Shown: positions 1-8,700 of the stretch, piece after piece
How the letters are laid out: each line of letters begins with the position of its first letter
How positions within the stretch are numbered: position 1 is the first letter of the stretch
NCBI GenBank assembly: GCA_963666535.1
Contig: OY762913.1
Span: 1,860,001-1,924,000, forward strand
Length of the DNA stretch: 64,000 bases
Direction: 5' to 3'
DNA from: G963666535 sp963666535
GTDB taxonomy: Bacteria > Bacillota > Clostridia > Oscillospirales > Oscillospiraceae
Notes under the pieces: model-generated
Database searches by the model: none
The model's input: only the letters and a program-made list of their open reading frames with translations
What the model was told of the DNA's origin: nothing
Translations under genes and position numbers: made by a program

Positions 1-1
1 A

Positions 2-757
2 TCGTCGGATCGGGTGGCAGAAGACGCAGATCAGGTGTCAGGTGGGGCTCAGACATTGGCACAGGGGGCGACTGAGCAGGCCTCGGCCATTGAGGAACTA
101 TCCGCTATGATCAATTCCATCTCCGACGGCATCGGAGAAAATGCAAAAAGTGCTGAAAAAGCGAGCGAACTTTCCCAGATGTCCAGCCATAGCGTGATGG
201 AGAGCAATCAATATATGACCGAGCTGACGAAGGCAATGGAGCATATCGCAGAGACATCAAAGGAAATCCAGAAAATTAATACGGTCATTGACAATATCGC
301 ATTTCAGACGAATATCCTGTCCCTGAATGCGGCGGTGGAAGCCGCGCGTGCGGGCGAAGCAGGCAGAGGCTTTGCTGTTGTGGCGGATGAGGTGCGGAAT
401 TTGGCGCAGAAAAGCACCGAGGCAGCGAAAAGCACGGCAGCGCTCATTCAAACCTCGGTCAGCGCGGTGGCGCAGGGCAATGAGATTGCGAATCAGACCG
501 CTACTTCCCTGCAGGAAGTTGCGGAAAAATCCCAGAAGACGAATGAAATAATTCTTGCCATTTCAGCGGCTTCTGAAAAGCAGGCAACAGCCGTAGAGCA
601 GGTAAGGGTGGGGATTGATCAAATTGCAACGGTCGTGCAGGTCAACTCGGCTACTTCGGAGGAAAGCGCGGCGGCAAGCCATGAACTCTCCGGCCATGCG
701 CAGAATCTGAAAAAACTGGTCGGCGTCTTTCGTCTTCCTTCAGCCCGCGGTAAATAG
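2..757 (+). CDS. Methyl-accepting chemotaxis protein, C-terminal part (5' end outside window)
   Basis: This is the cytoplasmic signalling half of a chemoreceptor. It forms long dimeric coiled coils that control CheA kinase through CheW. The frame is open to the window edge, so sensor, membrane and HAMP regions lie upstream and the first in-window GTG (position 14) is not taken as the start. The reading is heptad-rich helices, with the conserved hairpin-tip region around NILSLNAAVEAARAGEAGRG and VVADEVRNLA, which is diagnostic of the MCP signal domain. The protein ends in a basic tail with no obvious CheR pentapeptide. It converges with the amidase gene with only a 7-base gap. The family assignment is certain; the ligand cannot be known from this fragment. 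Confidence 0.95.
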   Translation, partial: SSDRVAEDADQVSGGAQTLAQGATEQASAIEELSAMINSISDGIGENAKSAEKASELSQMSSHSVMESNQYMTELTKAMEHIAETSKEIQKINTVIDNIAFQTNILSLNAAVEAARAGEAGRGFAVVADEVRNLAQKSTEAAKSTAALIQTSVSAVAQGNEIANQTATSLQEVAEKSQKTNEIILAISAASEKQATAVEQVRVGIDQIATVVQVNSATSEESAAASHELSGHAQNLKKLVGVFRLPSARGK

Positions 758-764
758 CAAGCGT

Positions 765-1280
765 TTAAGTCGGGTTTGCCCCTAAAATATGCAAAAATCT
801 GATGTTTTTGAATTGGTATGAGCTAAGAGGGCGGCAGTCAGCGTCATTGGAATGGGCGGCGACCAGTACGGTATCCAAGTTTAGCGGCTGCTCTATTGAT
901 GTAACCACAGGCGTGTGACTGAAATCTTCTTTGGTCAGCTGCAGCTGAACCAAATCGCCGGGCATGAGTCCAGACAGTTCTGTGCTGACCGCAATGGGGC
1001 CTGGACCGTTTCCCTGCCGGAGCAAAAAATTGTAGAGATAGGTAACGCCGGTCCAAGCAGGCGCTTTTTGATTTGCGTTTATGTAATACCACCCAAAGGT
1101 TGGCGTGTAGTTCATAACGCCGGTGCCAGCGTAAAGACACTGAGAAGCAAAATTAGTACAGTCGCCGCCGATATTTTCATAGTCAAAGAATTCAGGATTG
1201 CGGCGGTACGCCCAAAATCGAGCATACCGGACGGCAGCCACACGATCATATGGGATAAGACGAGGCGGCACAGGGACCAC
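765..1280 (-). CDS. Amidase_6-type domain protein (putative cell-wall amidase/peptidase)
   Basis: A 171-residue protein matching the Amidase_6 (papain/NlpC-like) pattern: an AVRYA..WAYRRNPEF helix, the GGDCTNFASQ motif with probable nucleophile Cys41, a tryptophan-rich middle, and SHTPVV with probable catalytic His122 followed by AAHSND. Family members are thought to cleave amide bonds, often at the cell surface, but no signal peptide is visible. The start is GTG, with AAGGAAGG immediately upstream; a second in-frame GTG three codons later is equally possible. The gene stands alone, converging on the chemoreceptor gene. The substrate is unknown, so the function is family-level only. Confidence 0.8.
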   Translation of the reverse strand: MVPVPPRLIPYDRVAAVRYARFWAYRRNPEFFDYENIGGDCTNFASQCLYAGTGVMNYTPTFGWYYINANQKAPAWTGVTYLYNFLLRQGNGPGPIAVSTELSGLMPGDLVQLQLTKEDFSHTPVVTSIEQPLNLDTVLVAAHSNDADCRPLSSYQFKNIRFLHILGANPT

Positions 1281-1393
1281 TTCCTTCCTTTTTGTTACAG
1301 ACGATGCGTCATATTACAGACTATGCAAAACCTGAATGTAATGTGAGTTAAAGTGGTGTATCATTCATTCACCTTACGTCAAATAAAGCGGAG

Positions 1394-1430
1394 AAAAGCC
1401 GCCTGAACTTTCTTTGTTCAGGCGGCTTTT
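1394..1430 (-). terminator. Strong hairpin terminator downstream of the aminotransferase gene
   Basis: A perfect 15-bp stem (1394-1408 with 1416-1430) has a 7-base loop and A/T runs at both ends, so it can act in both directions. It lies about 65 bases after the aminotransferase stop and closes the long murD-to-aminotransferase minus-strand operon. Confidence 0.8.
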
Positions 1431-1493
1431 CCTATTTTCTGACGACAAAAAACCAATTATTTCCAGAAAACACAACTGTAATTAGCGGTTTTT

Positions 1494-2666
1494 TTATCCA
1501 TGCAAAATATGGCTGTTTTTCACTGACTGCACAAGGACTTGGATACGGGAAACAGGCTCAACCAATGCAAAGCGCACATATCCCTCGCCCAAGGTTCCAA
1601 ACGCCCGGCCTGGCGTACAAACAACACCGGACTTCTCCAGTAAAGTAAAACAAAATTCCACAGAATTGGTAAATCCAGCCGGAAGCGGCGCCCAGACAAA
1701 CATGCTTCCTTCACTGTCCGGTACAGGCCAACCAATCTTTCGCAACCCGCCACACAGTGCATCCCTGCGCGCCTGATATTCCAGCCGGTTGCGTTCCACG
1801 CTCTCCTGCGGTCCGTTGAGTGCCGCCACTGCGGCATACTGCACGGGCAGGAAAATGCCGTAATCAATTTGAGAGCGCAAGGTGCGGAACTTGGACACCA
1901 CTTCCCTGTTGCCTAATACGAAGGAAATGCGTGCACCGGTAAGATTATAAGTTTTTGAGAGGGAGTTATACTCCACACCCACGTCCTTTGCACCCGGAAA
2001 ACTGAGAAAGGATTGTCCTTGTCTGCCATCATAGATGATTTCGGAATATGCGTTGTCATGAATCACCACGATGTCATACTCTTTGGCAAACGCCACCAGC
2101 TTCTCATAAAACGCGGGTGGCGCGGAAACCGAAACGGGGTTTGCCGGATAGGACACCACCATCATCTTGGCTGCACGGGCAGTTTCCGGCGGGATCGCGC
2201 CGAAATCCGGCAGATAGTGGTGTTCCGGCAAAAGGTCATAGGTCACAAGCTTGGCGCCGCACAAGGCGGGACCCATACTGAAAATCGGATAGCCGGGATT
2301 GGGGACAAGCACCACATCGCCCGGATCGCAAAGCGTGAGCGCAATATGGGTCAAACCCTCCTGAGAGCCGTAGATAGACATCATTTCATCCTTGTCAAGC
2401 TCCACGTCGTAGCGGCAGCGATACCAGCGTTGCACAGCGGTAACTAGCTCCGGCAGATCGTGGATGGCATATTTATAGTTGTCCGCCAGTTTGGCGGCCT
2501 CCACCATTGCATCGATCACATGCCGTTCCGGCGCAAAATCCGGCGTACCGATGGACAGGTTATAGATGGGCCTCCCCTGAGACTCCATCTCACGCTTCTT
2601 CTGGTCAAGCATGTTAAAAACACCTGGTTTAAAATTCTCCATACGTCTTGCAAAAGAAATATTCAT
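1494..2666 (-). CDS. PLP-dependent aminotransferase, class I/II, LL-diaminopimelate aminotransferase-like
   Basis: A fold-type I aminotransferase of 390 residues. Visible motifs: GTPDF near residue 40, the YGSQEG cofactor-binding turn near 100, PNPGYP near 124, SYPANP near 175 (in place of the usual NPNNPTG), HDNAY at 203-207, and the Schiff-base lysine in NSLSKTYN (Lys238). Overall it resembles clostridial enzymes named LL-diaminopimelate or alanine-type aminotransferases. With asd, dapA and dapB present at 37-40 kb, a role in the direct diaminopimelate route is attractive, but this is inference: substrate cannot be read from sequence. It is the last gene of the murD operon, 18 bases after ligA. 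ATG start with AGAGGG upstream. Confidence 0.85.
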   Translation of the reverse strand: MNISFARRMENFKPGVFNMLDQKKREMESQGRPIYNLSIGTPDFAPERHVIDAMVEAAKLADNYKYAIHDLPELVTAVQRWYRCRYDVELDKDEMMSIYGSQEGLTHIALTLCDPGDVVLVPNPGYPIFSMGPALCGAKLVTYDLLPEHHYLPDFGAIPPETARAAKMMVVSYPANPVSVSAPPAFYEKLVAFAKEYDIVVIHDNAYSEIIYDGRQGQSFLSFPGAKDVGVEYNSLSKTYNLTGARISFVLGNREVVSKFRTLRSQIDYGIFLPVQYAAVAALNGPQESVERNRLEYQARRDALCGGLRKIGWPVPDSEGSMFVWAPLPAGFTNSVEFCFTLLEKSGVVCTPGRAFGTLGEGYVRFALVEPVSRIQVLVQSVKNSHILHG

Positions 2667-2684
2667 CGCTCTAAAACCCTCTGC

Positions 2685-4670
2685 TTATTCTTTCTCTTCG
2701 GACAGCAGCGCGGCAAGCGCCGACTCATCCAAAATGGTTATATTTAGTTCTTGCGCCTTTTTCAGCTTGGAACCGGCCGCCTCGCCGGCCACAACATAGT
2801 CAGTTTTCTTCGAGACTGCCGAGGACACTTTACCCCCCAATGCTTCAATCCGCTCCCCCGCTTCCTTACGGCTAAATGCGGTTAGCTCTCCGGTGAGAAC
2901 AAAGGTTTTGCCAGAAAGCTTGTCCCCCGCAGGGGGAAGCGTGCTGACCATATTGACTCCCGCCTGACGCAAAACGTTCATTAAGTGGCCGCCCTGCCGG
3001 CTTTGCAGCCACTGCGTCAGGTTTTTCGCAGTAATGGCTCCGATATCCGGGATGGCCGTCAGTTCCTCCTGGGATGCATCACACAATGCATCCAGTGAGC
3101 CAAACCTAGCTGCAAGTATTTTCGCCGCCTTTTGTCCCACCTGTCGGATTCCAAAGGCAAACAGCAACTTGGACAAGTCATTGTTTTTGGATGTTTCCAA
3201 GGCGGTGATCAGATTCTCTGCTGATTTCTGTCCCATTCGATCCAGCTGCGCTACATCCTGTACTGCCAAATGGTACAAGTCGCCCGCGTTTTTCACCAGC
3301 TTGGCGTTCACCAATACCTCCACCACGGCTGGGCCAAGTCCCTCAATATCCATGGCATCCCGCGAGGCAAAATGCGTCAGACTGCGCAGAAGCTGGGCGG
3401 GACACTCCGCACCGGTACAACGCAAAGCGGCACCATCCTCATCCCGTTCCACTGTTGCGCCGCAGACGGGACAGCTTGAGGGCAGCTGATAGTGTACTGT
3501 TCCGGCGGGCCGCTTTTCGGTCATAACGCTTACGATTTCGGGTATGATTTCCCCCGCTTTTTGCACCAGAACCGTATCACCAATGCGGATATCCTTCTCC
3601 GTGATGTAATCCTGATTATGCAGCGTTGCGCTGGTCACGGTGGTCCCCGCAAGACGGACTGGCTCCAACACCGCTTTGGGAGTCAAAACGCCGGTTCGGC
3701 CCACTTGGACCACAATATCCACTACTCTCGAAGGCTTTTGCTCCGGCGGGTATTTATAGGCCGCTGCCCAGCGGGGAAATTTTGAGGTGCTGCCCAGCAA
3801 CGTTCTATCTGTTAAGCTATTTACCTTTACAACTGCGCCATCAATATCAAAATCGAACTCGTCGCGATGCTCTCCCATTTCTGCAATCAGTTCTGCGGCC
3901 TTTTTCATATCCGCAAAGGGAGTGCGTGGAATTACCTTAAAGTGCAGAGATTCCATGAAATCCAAGGTTTCCAAGTGTGATTGGAATGAAACCCCCTCAC
4001 AGTACTGGATGTTAAATAACAGGATATCCAGCCGCCGAGCCGCCGCAATCTTGGGATCCAGTTGACGCATGGAGCCGGCAGCGGCGTTGCGGGGATTTGC
4101 AAACAGGGGTTCGCCGTTTAATTCCCGTTCCTCATTCAATGCGTGGAATACACTTTTTGGCATGAATACCTCGCCACGAACGATGAGCCGTCCCGGTGCG
4201 TTGCTCAGCTTCAGTGGAATGGAGCGGATGGTTTTGAGATTTTCGGTGACATCCTCCCCCACTCGTCCGTCGCCCCGGGTGGCGCCACGAACGAAATCCC
4301 CGTTTTCATACTCTAACGCTACGGAAAGTCCGTCAACCTTTGGTTCTAAGTCATAGTTTACATTCGGCGCAACTGCCCTGACCCGCCGGTCGAAATCAAG
4401 CAGCTCCTCGACAGAAAATACGTCCTGCAAGCTCTCCAGCGGGACAAGATGCGTCACGGATGCAAACCCATCCACCGCCTTGCCGCCAACCCGCTGCGTG
4501 GGTGAATCCGCCGTGATAAGGGTGGGATGAGCCGCCTCCAATTCCTCCAAACGGCGCAGAAGCCTGTCATACTCAAAGTCAGAAATGGTAGGTTCATCTT
4601 TGACATAATAATTATAATTATGGGTCTGTAAGGTGCGGCGCAGTGCTTCTATTTCCTGTTGTGCGTCCAT
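2685..4670 (-). CDS. ligA: NAD-dependent DNA ligase LigA
   Basis: Seals nicks at Okazaki fragments and in repair, using NAD+ as AMP donor. The 661-residue length is normal. In order: N-terminal Ia domain (YYVKDEPTISDFEYD), adenylation domain with catalytic Lys111 in EPKVDGLS and the following RGDGRVGEDVT, OB fold, a four-cysteine zinc site (CPVCG then CTGAECP), helix-hairpin-helix repeats, and a C-terminal BRCT domain beginning near LSGKTFVLTGE. The start chosen is the ATG at 4670, preceded by GGAAGGGG; longer in-frame extensions would overlap yunB and have no ribosome site. It sits 16 bases after yunB. Confidence 0.98.
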   Translation of the reverse strand: MDAQQEIEALRRTLQTHNYNYYVKDEPTISDFEYDRLLRRLEELEAAHPTLITADSPTQRVGGKAVDGFASVTHLVPLESLQDVFSVEELLDFDRRVRAVAPNVNYDLEPKVDGLSVALEYENGDFVRGATRGDGRVGEDVTENLKTIRSIPLKLSNAPGRLIVRGEVFMPKSVFHALNEERELNGEPLFANPRNAAAGSMRQLDPKIAAARRLDILLFNIQYCEGVSFQSHLETLDFMESLHFKVIPRTPFADMKKAAELIAEMGEHRDEFDFDIDGAVVKVNSLTDRTLLGSTSKFPRWAAAYKYPPEQKPSRVVDIVVQVGRTGVLTPKAVLEPVRLAGTTVTSATLHNQDYITEKDIRIGDTVLVQKAGEIIPEIVSVMTEKRPAGTVHYQLPSSCPVCGATVERDEDGAALRCTGAECPAQLLRSLTHFASRDAMDIEGLGPAVVEVLVNAKLVKNAGDLYHLAVQDVAQLDRMGQKSAENLITALETSKNNDLSKLLFAFGIRQVGQKAAKILAARFGSLDALCDASQEELTAIPDIGAITAKNLTQWLQSRQGGHLMNVLRQAGVNMVSTLPPAGDKLSGKTFVLTGELTAFSRKEAGERIEALGGKVSSAVSKKTDYVVAGEAAGSKLKKAQELNITILDESALAALLSEEKE

Positions 4671-4686
4671 GAGATCCCCTTCCTGT

Positions 4687-5355
4687 TTATTCGTTTCCCG
4701 CGACATCCATCTGTAGGTAGGTTTCGGGCACAGAGCCGACAATAACGGTCTCTGCCACGCAAACCTCAGCGGTGGCTTCTGTGTGCACGGTTCCGGTAGA
4801 AAGCAAAATAGAAACCGGCACGTTCACTTCCAGCATGATGCGATACATGGTCTGATTAATGCCCGCTTGTGAAAATTCAGTTTTAAACTCGGCAGTGACC
4901 TGCTCCGCCATCAGGGCTCGCACCTGGATGGCCGGACCGCGTGCAGAAAACAAGTCGCTGTCAAATAGCAACCCCACCGGAATGTCCATGGTATGGATGT
5001 CAATGCCGTCAATTTGCTCTAAAATGACCCCAACCAGTCCCGTCCGCAGCAGGTTCACCGCCGCAACATCGCTGACCATCGCTGTGATTCGGCCGTCGGA
5101 ATCTGTTTCCATATTTACGAGATCGTCGAAGGAAATGCTATCTGCTGCAATCGTTTGCTCCACAGCGCTGTTAATCAGCGCCTGCATCATGGTATTTACC
5201 TGGGCTTCCGCAAGTTCGGCGACAATCGGCTGCAGCCGGGTATTAATCATATGCACACACAGCAAGGCCAGTGTCACGCCCAACAGTACACTGAAGAGCG
5301 CAGTGTGATTTTGCTCGGCATGTCTTCGCCGAAACCGCATCCAGTATCGCCGCAT
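4687..5355 (-). CDS. yunB: Sporulation protein YunB
   Basis: A protein of about 222 residues with an N-terminal basic segment and one membrane helix (around residues 20-40), then an extracytoplasmic domain. The C-terminal half carries the YunB family pattern: PVGLLFDSDLF, RGPAIQVR, EFSQAGINQT and AETVIVGSVPETY. In Bacillus the gene is a SigE-dependent sporulation gene of uncertain molecular role. Tandem GTG-ATG start codons follow GAGGGGGT; the ATG is used here. It lies within the murD operon between a PLP enzyme gene and ligA, an arrangement that says little about function. Confidence 0.88.
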   Translation of the reverse strand: MRRYWMRFRRRHAEQNHTALFSVLLGVTLALLCVHMINTRLQPIVAELAEAQVNTMMQALINSAVEQTIAADSISFDDLVNMETDSDGRITAMVSDVAAVNLLRTGLVGVILEQIDGIDIHTMDIPVGLLFDSDLFSARGPAIQVRALMAEQVTAEFKTEFSQAGINQTMYRIMLEVNVPVSILLSTGTVHTEATAEVCVAETVIVGSVPETYLQMDVAGNE

Positions 5356-5402
5356 CACACCACCCCCTCAACAGGATGATATGCGCGGGATAGCTTGTTT
5401 CA

Positions 5403-6665
5403 TCAATCCTTCAGCAGTTCTTCCGTTGCAAGGAGGATACCGGTCTTGCCAGACTCAAATGTCAACCCGCCTTGTAGATACACGGTATACGGTTCCCGCA
5501 TGGGGGCATCGGCGGACAGCTCAATGGACGCGCCCTGAATAAATGCCCCTGCCGCCATAACCACCTGACTGTCATAGCCGGGCATGTCCCACGGCTCCGG
5601 TGTCACATAAGAATCCACCGGGGACCCGCTTTGAATGCCTTTGCAAAATTTCTTTACCGGGCCAGGCGTACCGAATGAGATCATCTGAATGATGTCATGG
5701 CGCACGGCTTCCGAGGTGGGCTCGGTGGCATAGCCCAGCTTTTCCATCACTCTCGCGCCAAATACGGCGGTTTTGAGTGCCTGCGCCACCGTATGGGGTG
5801 CCAAAAACAAACCTTGATACAAAAGACGGTTCTGCCCCAACGTACACCCGCATTCTTTGCCGATACCGGGAGCGGTCAGACGCATGGCGGCAGCCCCAAC
5901 CAGATCGCGCCGGCCGGCGATATAGCCGCCGGTCGGCGCTAATCCGCCGCCGGGGTTCTTGATGAGGGAACCGACCACCAGATCGGCGCCCGCCTGCGTT
6001 GGCTCAAGCTCCTCCACAAATTCTCCATAGCAATTGTCAACCACAATTGCAGCGTATGGGTTGTTCTTCTTCACAACAGCACACAGCTCGCCGATTTCGG
6101 CGACCGACAGCGACGAACGCGTGGAATATCCCTTGGAGCGCTGGATGAGCACCGCCTTTACCGTTTTGTCCCGCACGGCTTCGGCGAGACCCGCCAGATC
6201 CGGCCGGTTTTCAGGGGTCAGGTCCACCTGGCGATAAGAGACCCCGTAAGAGCGCAAAGATCCCGGTCCCTTATCAATCACGCCGATTGCGCCAAGCAAG
6301 GTATCATAGGGCGCGCCCACAGCGGAAACAAGGGTATCCCCCGTCTTCAGCGCCCCAAACAGTGCACAGGTGATGGCGTGGGTGCCATTCACAAATTGAA
6401 TGCGCACCAACGCGTCCTCCGCGCCAAAAATGTCGGCGTAGATCTCGTCCAGCTTGTCCCGTCCCTGATCGTCATAGCCATAGCCGGTGGTGCCGGCAAA
6501 ATAGCCGTCCGCAACGCGGTGCTTTTGGAACGCGGCAAGCACTTTGCGGGAATTATGCTCCGCGATGGCGTCGATTCGTTCAAACTGTGCCCACAGCTCG
6601 CTTTGGGCCTCGCGGCCCAGCTGCTCTACTCGCTGACTGATCTGTAAGGTGTTTTCACTGTTCAT
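5403..6665 (-). CDS. Methionine gamma-lyase / aluminium-resistance family PLP protein
   Basis: A 420-residue fold-type I PLP protein of the YnbB family, often annotated as aluminium resistance or methionine gamma-lyase-like. Visible are the TTGYGYDD and RIQFVNGTHAI segments, a probable cofactor lysine in GSLIKNPGGG, and the C-terminal ATEELL end typical of the family. True substrates are not established for the group, so a carbon-sulfur lyase activity is only a family guess. The start is the ATG at 6665, whose first bases overlap the preceding peptidase stop (ATGA), indicating translational coupling; a longer reading would overlap that gene by about 100 bases. Confidence 0.85.
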   Translation of the reverse strand: MNSENTLQISQRVEQLGREAQSELWAQFERIDAIAEHNSRKVLAAFQKHRVADGYFAGTTGYGYDDQGRDKLDEIYADIFGAEDALVRIQFVNGTHAITCALFGALKTGDTLVSAVGAPYDTLLGAIGVIDKGPGSLRSYGVSYRQVDLTPENRPDLAGLAEAVRDKTVKAVLIQRSKGYSTRSSLSVAEIGELCAVVKKNNPYAAIVVDNCYGEFVEELEPTQAGADLVVGSLIKNPGGGLAPTGGYIAGRRDLVGAAAMRLTAPGIGKECGCTLGQNRLLYQGLFLAPHTVAQALKTAVFGARVMEKLGYATEPTSEAVRHDIIQMISFGTPGPVKKFCKGIQSGSPVDSYVTPEPWDMPGYDSQVVMAAGAFIQGASIELSADAPMREPYTVYLQGGLTFESGKTGILLATEELLKD

Positions 6666-7663
6666 ATGCTGGGAAGCTCCTTTTCCGCCAAGGCCGTTAC
6701 CAGATTCACACAGGCTTCTATATCGGCTATCTCCACCATCTCTGTGGGTGAATGGATATATCGGCAAGGGATGGAGACACCGCCGGTCATCACGCCCATG
6801 CGGGTTTTATGGATGGAGCCAGCATCGGTTCCGCCGGCTTTCAGCACATCATTTTGAACGGGAATGCCGCACTCCTCGGCCAAGGCTTTGAGATGCTGAA
6901 TCATCTGCGGGTGGCAAATGACAGAGCTGTCCATTACTTTGATGGCCGCGCCGCCGCCCAACTCGCTGCTTCCACCGTGTACGGCCTCCGGCACATCATC
7001 AGTGCCGGTCACATCAACCGCAACGCCATAATCCGGGTCAATGGCATAGGCCGCGGTCTGGGAACCACGCAAGCCAACCTCTTCCTGCGTTGTAAAAACG
7101 AAGTACAGGTCGTTATTGCCCCGCTGCAGGCGCTCCAGCGCCATCAGCAGGACAAGGCATCCTACCCGGTTGTCCAAGTAGGGCGAAACAATGCGGTTTC
7201 CCACTTGGAAGGTAGTACCCAGATAGGCGGCCGTGTCGCCCACCGCAACCATCTTTTTGGCGGCTTCGCAATCCTTTGCACCGATATCAAGATAAAGGTC
7301 ATCCAGCTTGAAGCTTTTTTCCTCCAAATCTTCGTTGACTGCCACGGCTCCGCAGACCCCGTTCTTAAATCGTACCGGCATTTGATAGACGGCGGGCGCA
7401 CTCAGACCACCCACCTTTCCAAACCGAAGGAATCCATCCTCGTCGATATGGGTCACGATCATGCCGATGCTGTCCATGTGGGCGGCAAACATCACCTTGG
7501 GTCCACTCCCCTTTTTGCGGACGATGAGGTTGCCCATGGTATCAACGGTACATTCATCCGCAAAGGGTGCTGCCAGCGTGCGAATCACGGCGCAAATTTC
7601 CCCTTCCTCTCCGGATACGCCGTGGGCGTTTACCAGTTTTTTCAGTGTTTCCAGTATATTCAT
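6662..7663 (-). CDS. M42 family metallopeptidase (first of three by position)
   Basis: A 333-residue co-catalytic metal aminopeptidase/deblocking peptidase of the M42 (FrvX/YsdC/glutamyl aminopeptidase) family. Metal ligands and catalytic residues are present: AAHMDSIG, the bridging aspartate in PYLDNRVG, the paired glutamates in TQEEVGLRG, VAVDVTGT, and the late histidine in YIHSPTEM. These soluble enzymes form dodecameric shells that trim peptides. It overlaps both neighbours by four bases (ATGA on each side), so the three peptidases and the PLP protein are translated as a unit. It is clearly divergent from the other two copies. Confidence 0.93.
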   Translation of the reverse strand: MNILETLKKLVNAHGVSGEEGEICAVIRTLAAPFADECTVDTMGNLIVRKKGSGPKVMFAAHMDSIGMIVTHIDEDGFLRFGKVGGLSAPAVYQMPVRFKNGVCGAVAVNEDLEEKSFKLDDLYLDIGAKDCEAAKKMVAVGDTAAYLGTTFQVGNRIVSPYLDNRVGCLVLLMALERLQRGNNDLYFVFTTQEEVGLRGSQTAAYAIDPDYGVAVDVTGTDDVPEAVHGGSSELGGGAAIKVMDSSVICHPQMIQHLKALAEECGIPVQNDVLKAGGTDAGSIHKTRMGVMTGGVSIPCRYIHSPTEMVEIADIEACVNLVTALAEKELPSI

Positions 7664-8700
7664 GCCTCGACCTCCCCGCTGTCTGCCGCAACCGCATCCA
7701 CAAATAGACGGGTGAGCTTCAGCATATTATTAAAATCAGAAATAGACGCCACGCTGGACGGTGCGTGGAGATACCGTACCGCGGCGGAAATCGCCGCCAC
7801 CCGCACGCCGCTTTTGCTGCGTTGGATGGTACGGGCGTCAGTCCCGCCGGAAATATACTCCTTGGTTTGCCACGGAATGCCGTTTTTCTCCGCCAAATCT
7901 CGAAGCAATTCAAATAAGCGGCGGTCATAGATGGTGCCGCCATCCATAAAGGGAATGACCGGTCCCTTCCCCGGGGAGCAGACTTTTTTATGCGCGGGAA
8001 TTTTAGGGCCGTCTGCCGCAGTGGTACCCTCCAGCACCAACGCTAATTCCGGCGCAACGGAAAAGGCCGCTCCAAAAGCGCCGCGGGTGCCGACCTCCTC
8101 CTGCACGGTAAAGGTGAAGACACAGTCCATGGGAAGCTCCTGCTCCAACAGCTTAAGCAGAATGGCGCAGCCTATCCGGTCGTCAATGGCCTTGGCTTTC
8201 AGCATCCCGCTGCCGAATTCCTCCGCATCGCTGTCAAAAACCCCGACAGCACCCAGCGTCACCAGATGCTCCGCCGTTTCCTTGTCTTTGGCGCCAATAT
8301 CGATATAAAAATCCTCAAGTTTGGGGACGGATTTCTCCTCTTCGCGGCTGACCAAATGATAGGCCTTCAGCCCGATCACCCCCGGGATATTCCCCGTGCC
8401 AATTTTCACCCGCTTGCCAATGACTACGCGGCGGTCTACCCCGCCAACAAAGGAAAACTTTAGATAGCCTTCCTCGGTAACAGAACGGATCATCACGCCA
8501 ACCTCATCCATATGCGCGCAGAGCATCAGTTTCGTCCCGGTGTGCTTTTTCCCGGCTTTGAATACGATGAGGTTGCCCATCGCATCCGTTCGCATTTCAG
8601 TGGCGTAAGGCCTGGCGTAATGCTGAATATAACTGCGTACCTCGTCCTCGTAGCTGGAAACGCCGGGCAGACAGCAAAGCTCTTTGACTAAATTCAGCAT
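7660..8700 (-). CDS. M42 family metallopeptidase (second copy)
   Basis: A 346-residue M42 peptidase with the full set of motifs: CAHMDEVG, KAIDDRIG, VQEEVGTRG and RYLHAPSS, plus GGTDART before the last ligand. It overlaps the third copy by seven bases and the first by four. Different residues around the substrate pocket (for example LVLEGTTAADGP in place of VAVDVTGT) suggest a different peptide preference from its neighbours; that is inference. Start ATG at 8700. Confidence 0.93.
   Translation of the reverse strand: MLNLVKELCCLPGVSSYEDEVRSYIQHYARPYATEMRTDAMGNLIVFKAGKKHTGTKLMLCAHMDEVGVMIRSVTEEGYLKFSFVGGVDRRVVIGKRVKIGTGNIPGVIGLKAYHLVSREEEKSVPKLEDFYIDIGAKDKETAEHLVTLGAVGVFDSDAEEFGSGMLKAKAIDDRIGCAILLKLLEQELPMDCVFTFTVQEEVGTRGAFGAAFSVAPELALVLEGTTAADGPKIPAHKKVCSPGKGPVIPFMDGGTIYDRRLFELLRDLAEKNGIPWQTKEYISGGTDARTIQRSKSGVRVAAISAAVRYLHAPSSVASISDFNNMLKLTRLFVDAVAADSGEVEA

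Noticed and set aside
6752..7930. A 392-codon open frame on the plus strand opposite two M42 peptidase genes.
   Set aside because: It is antisense to genes with intact catalytic motifs, spans their junction, and has no family-like sequence; codon bias of the real genes keeps the opposite frame open.
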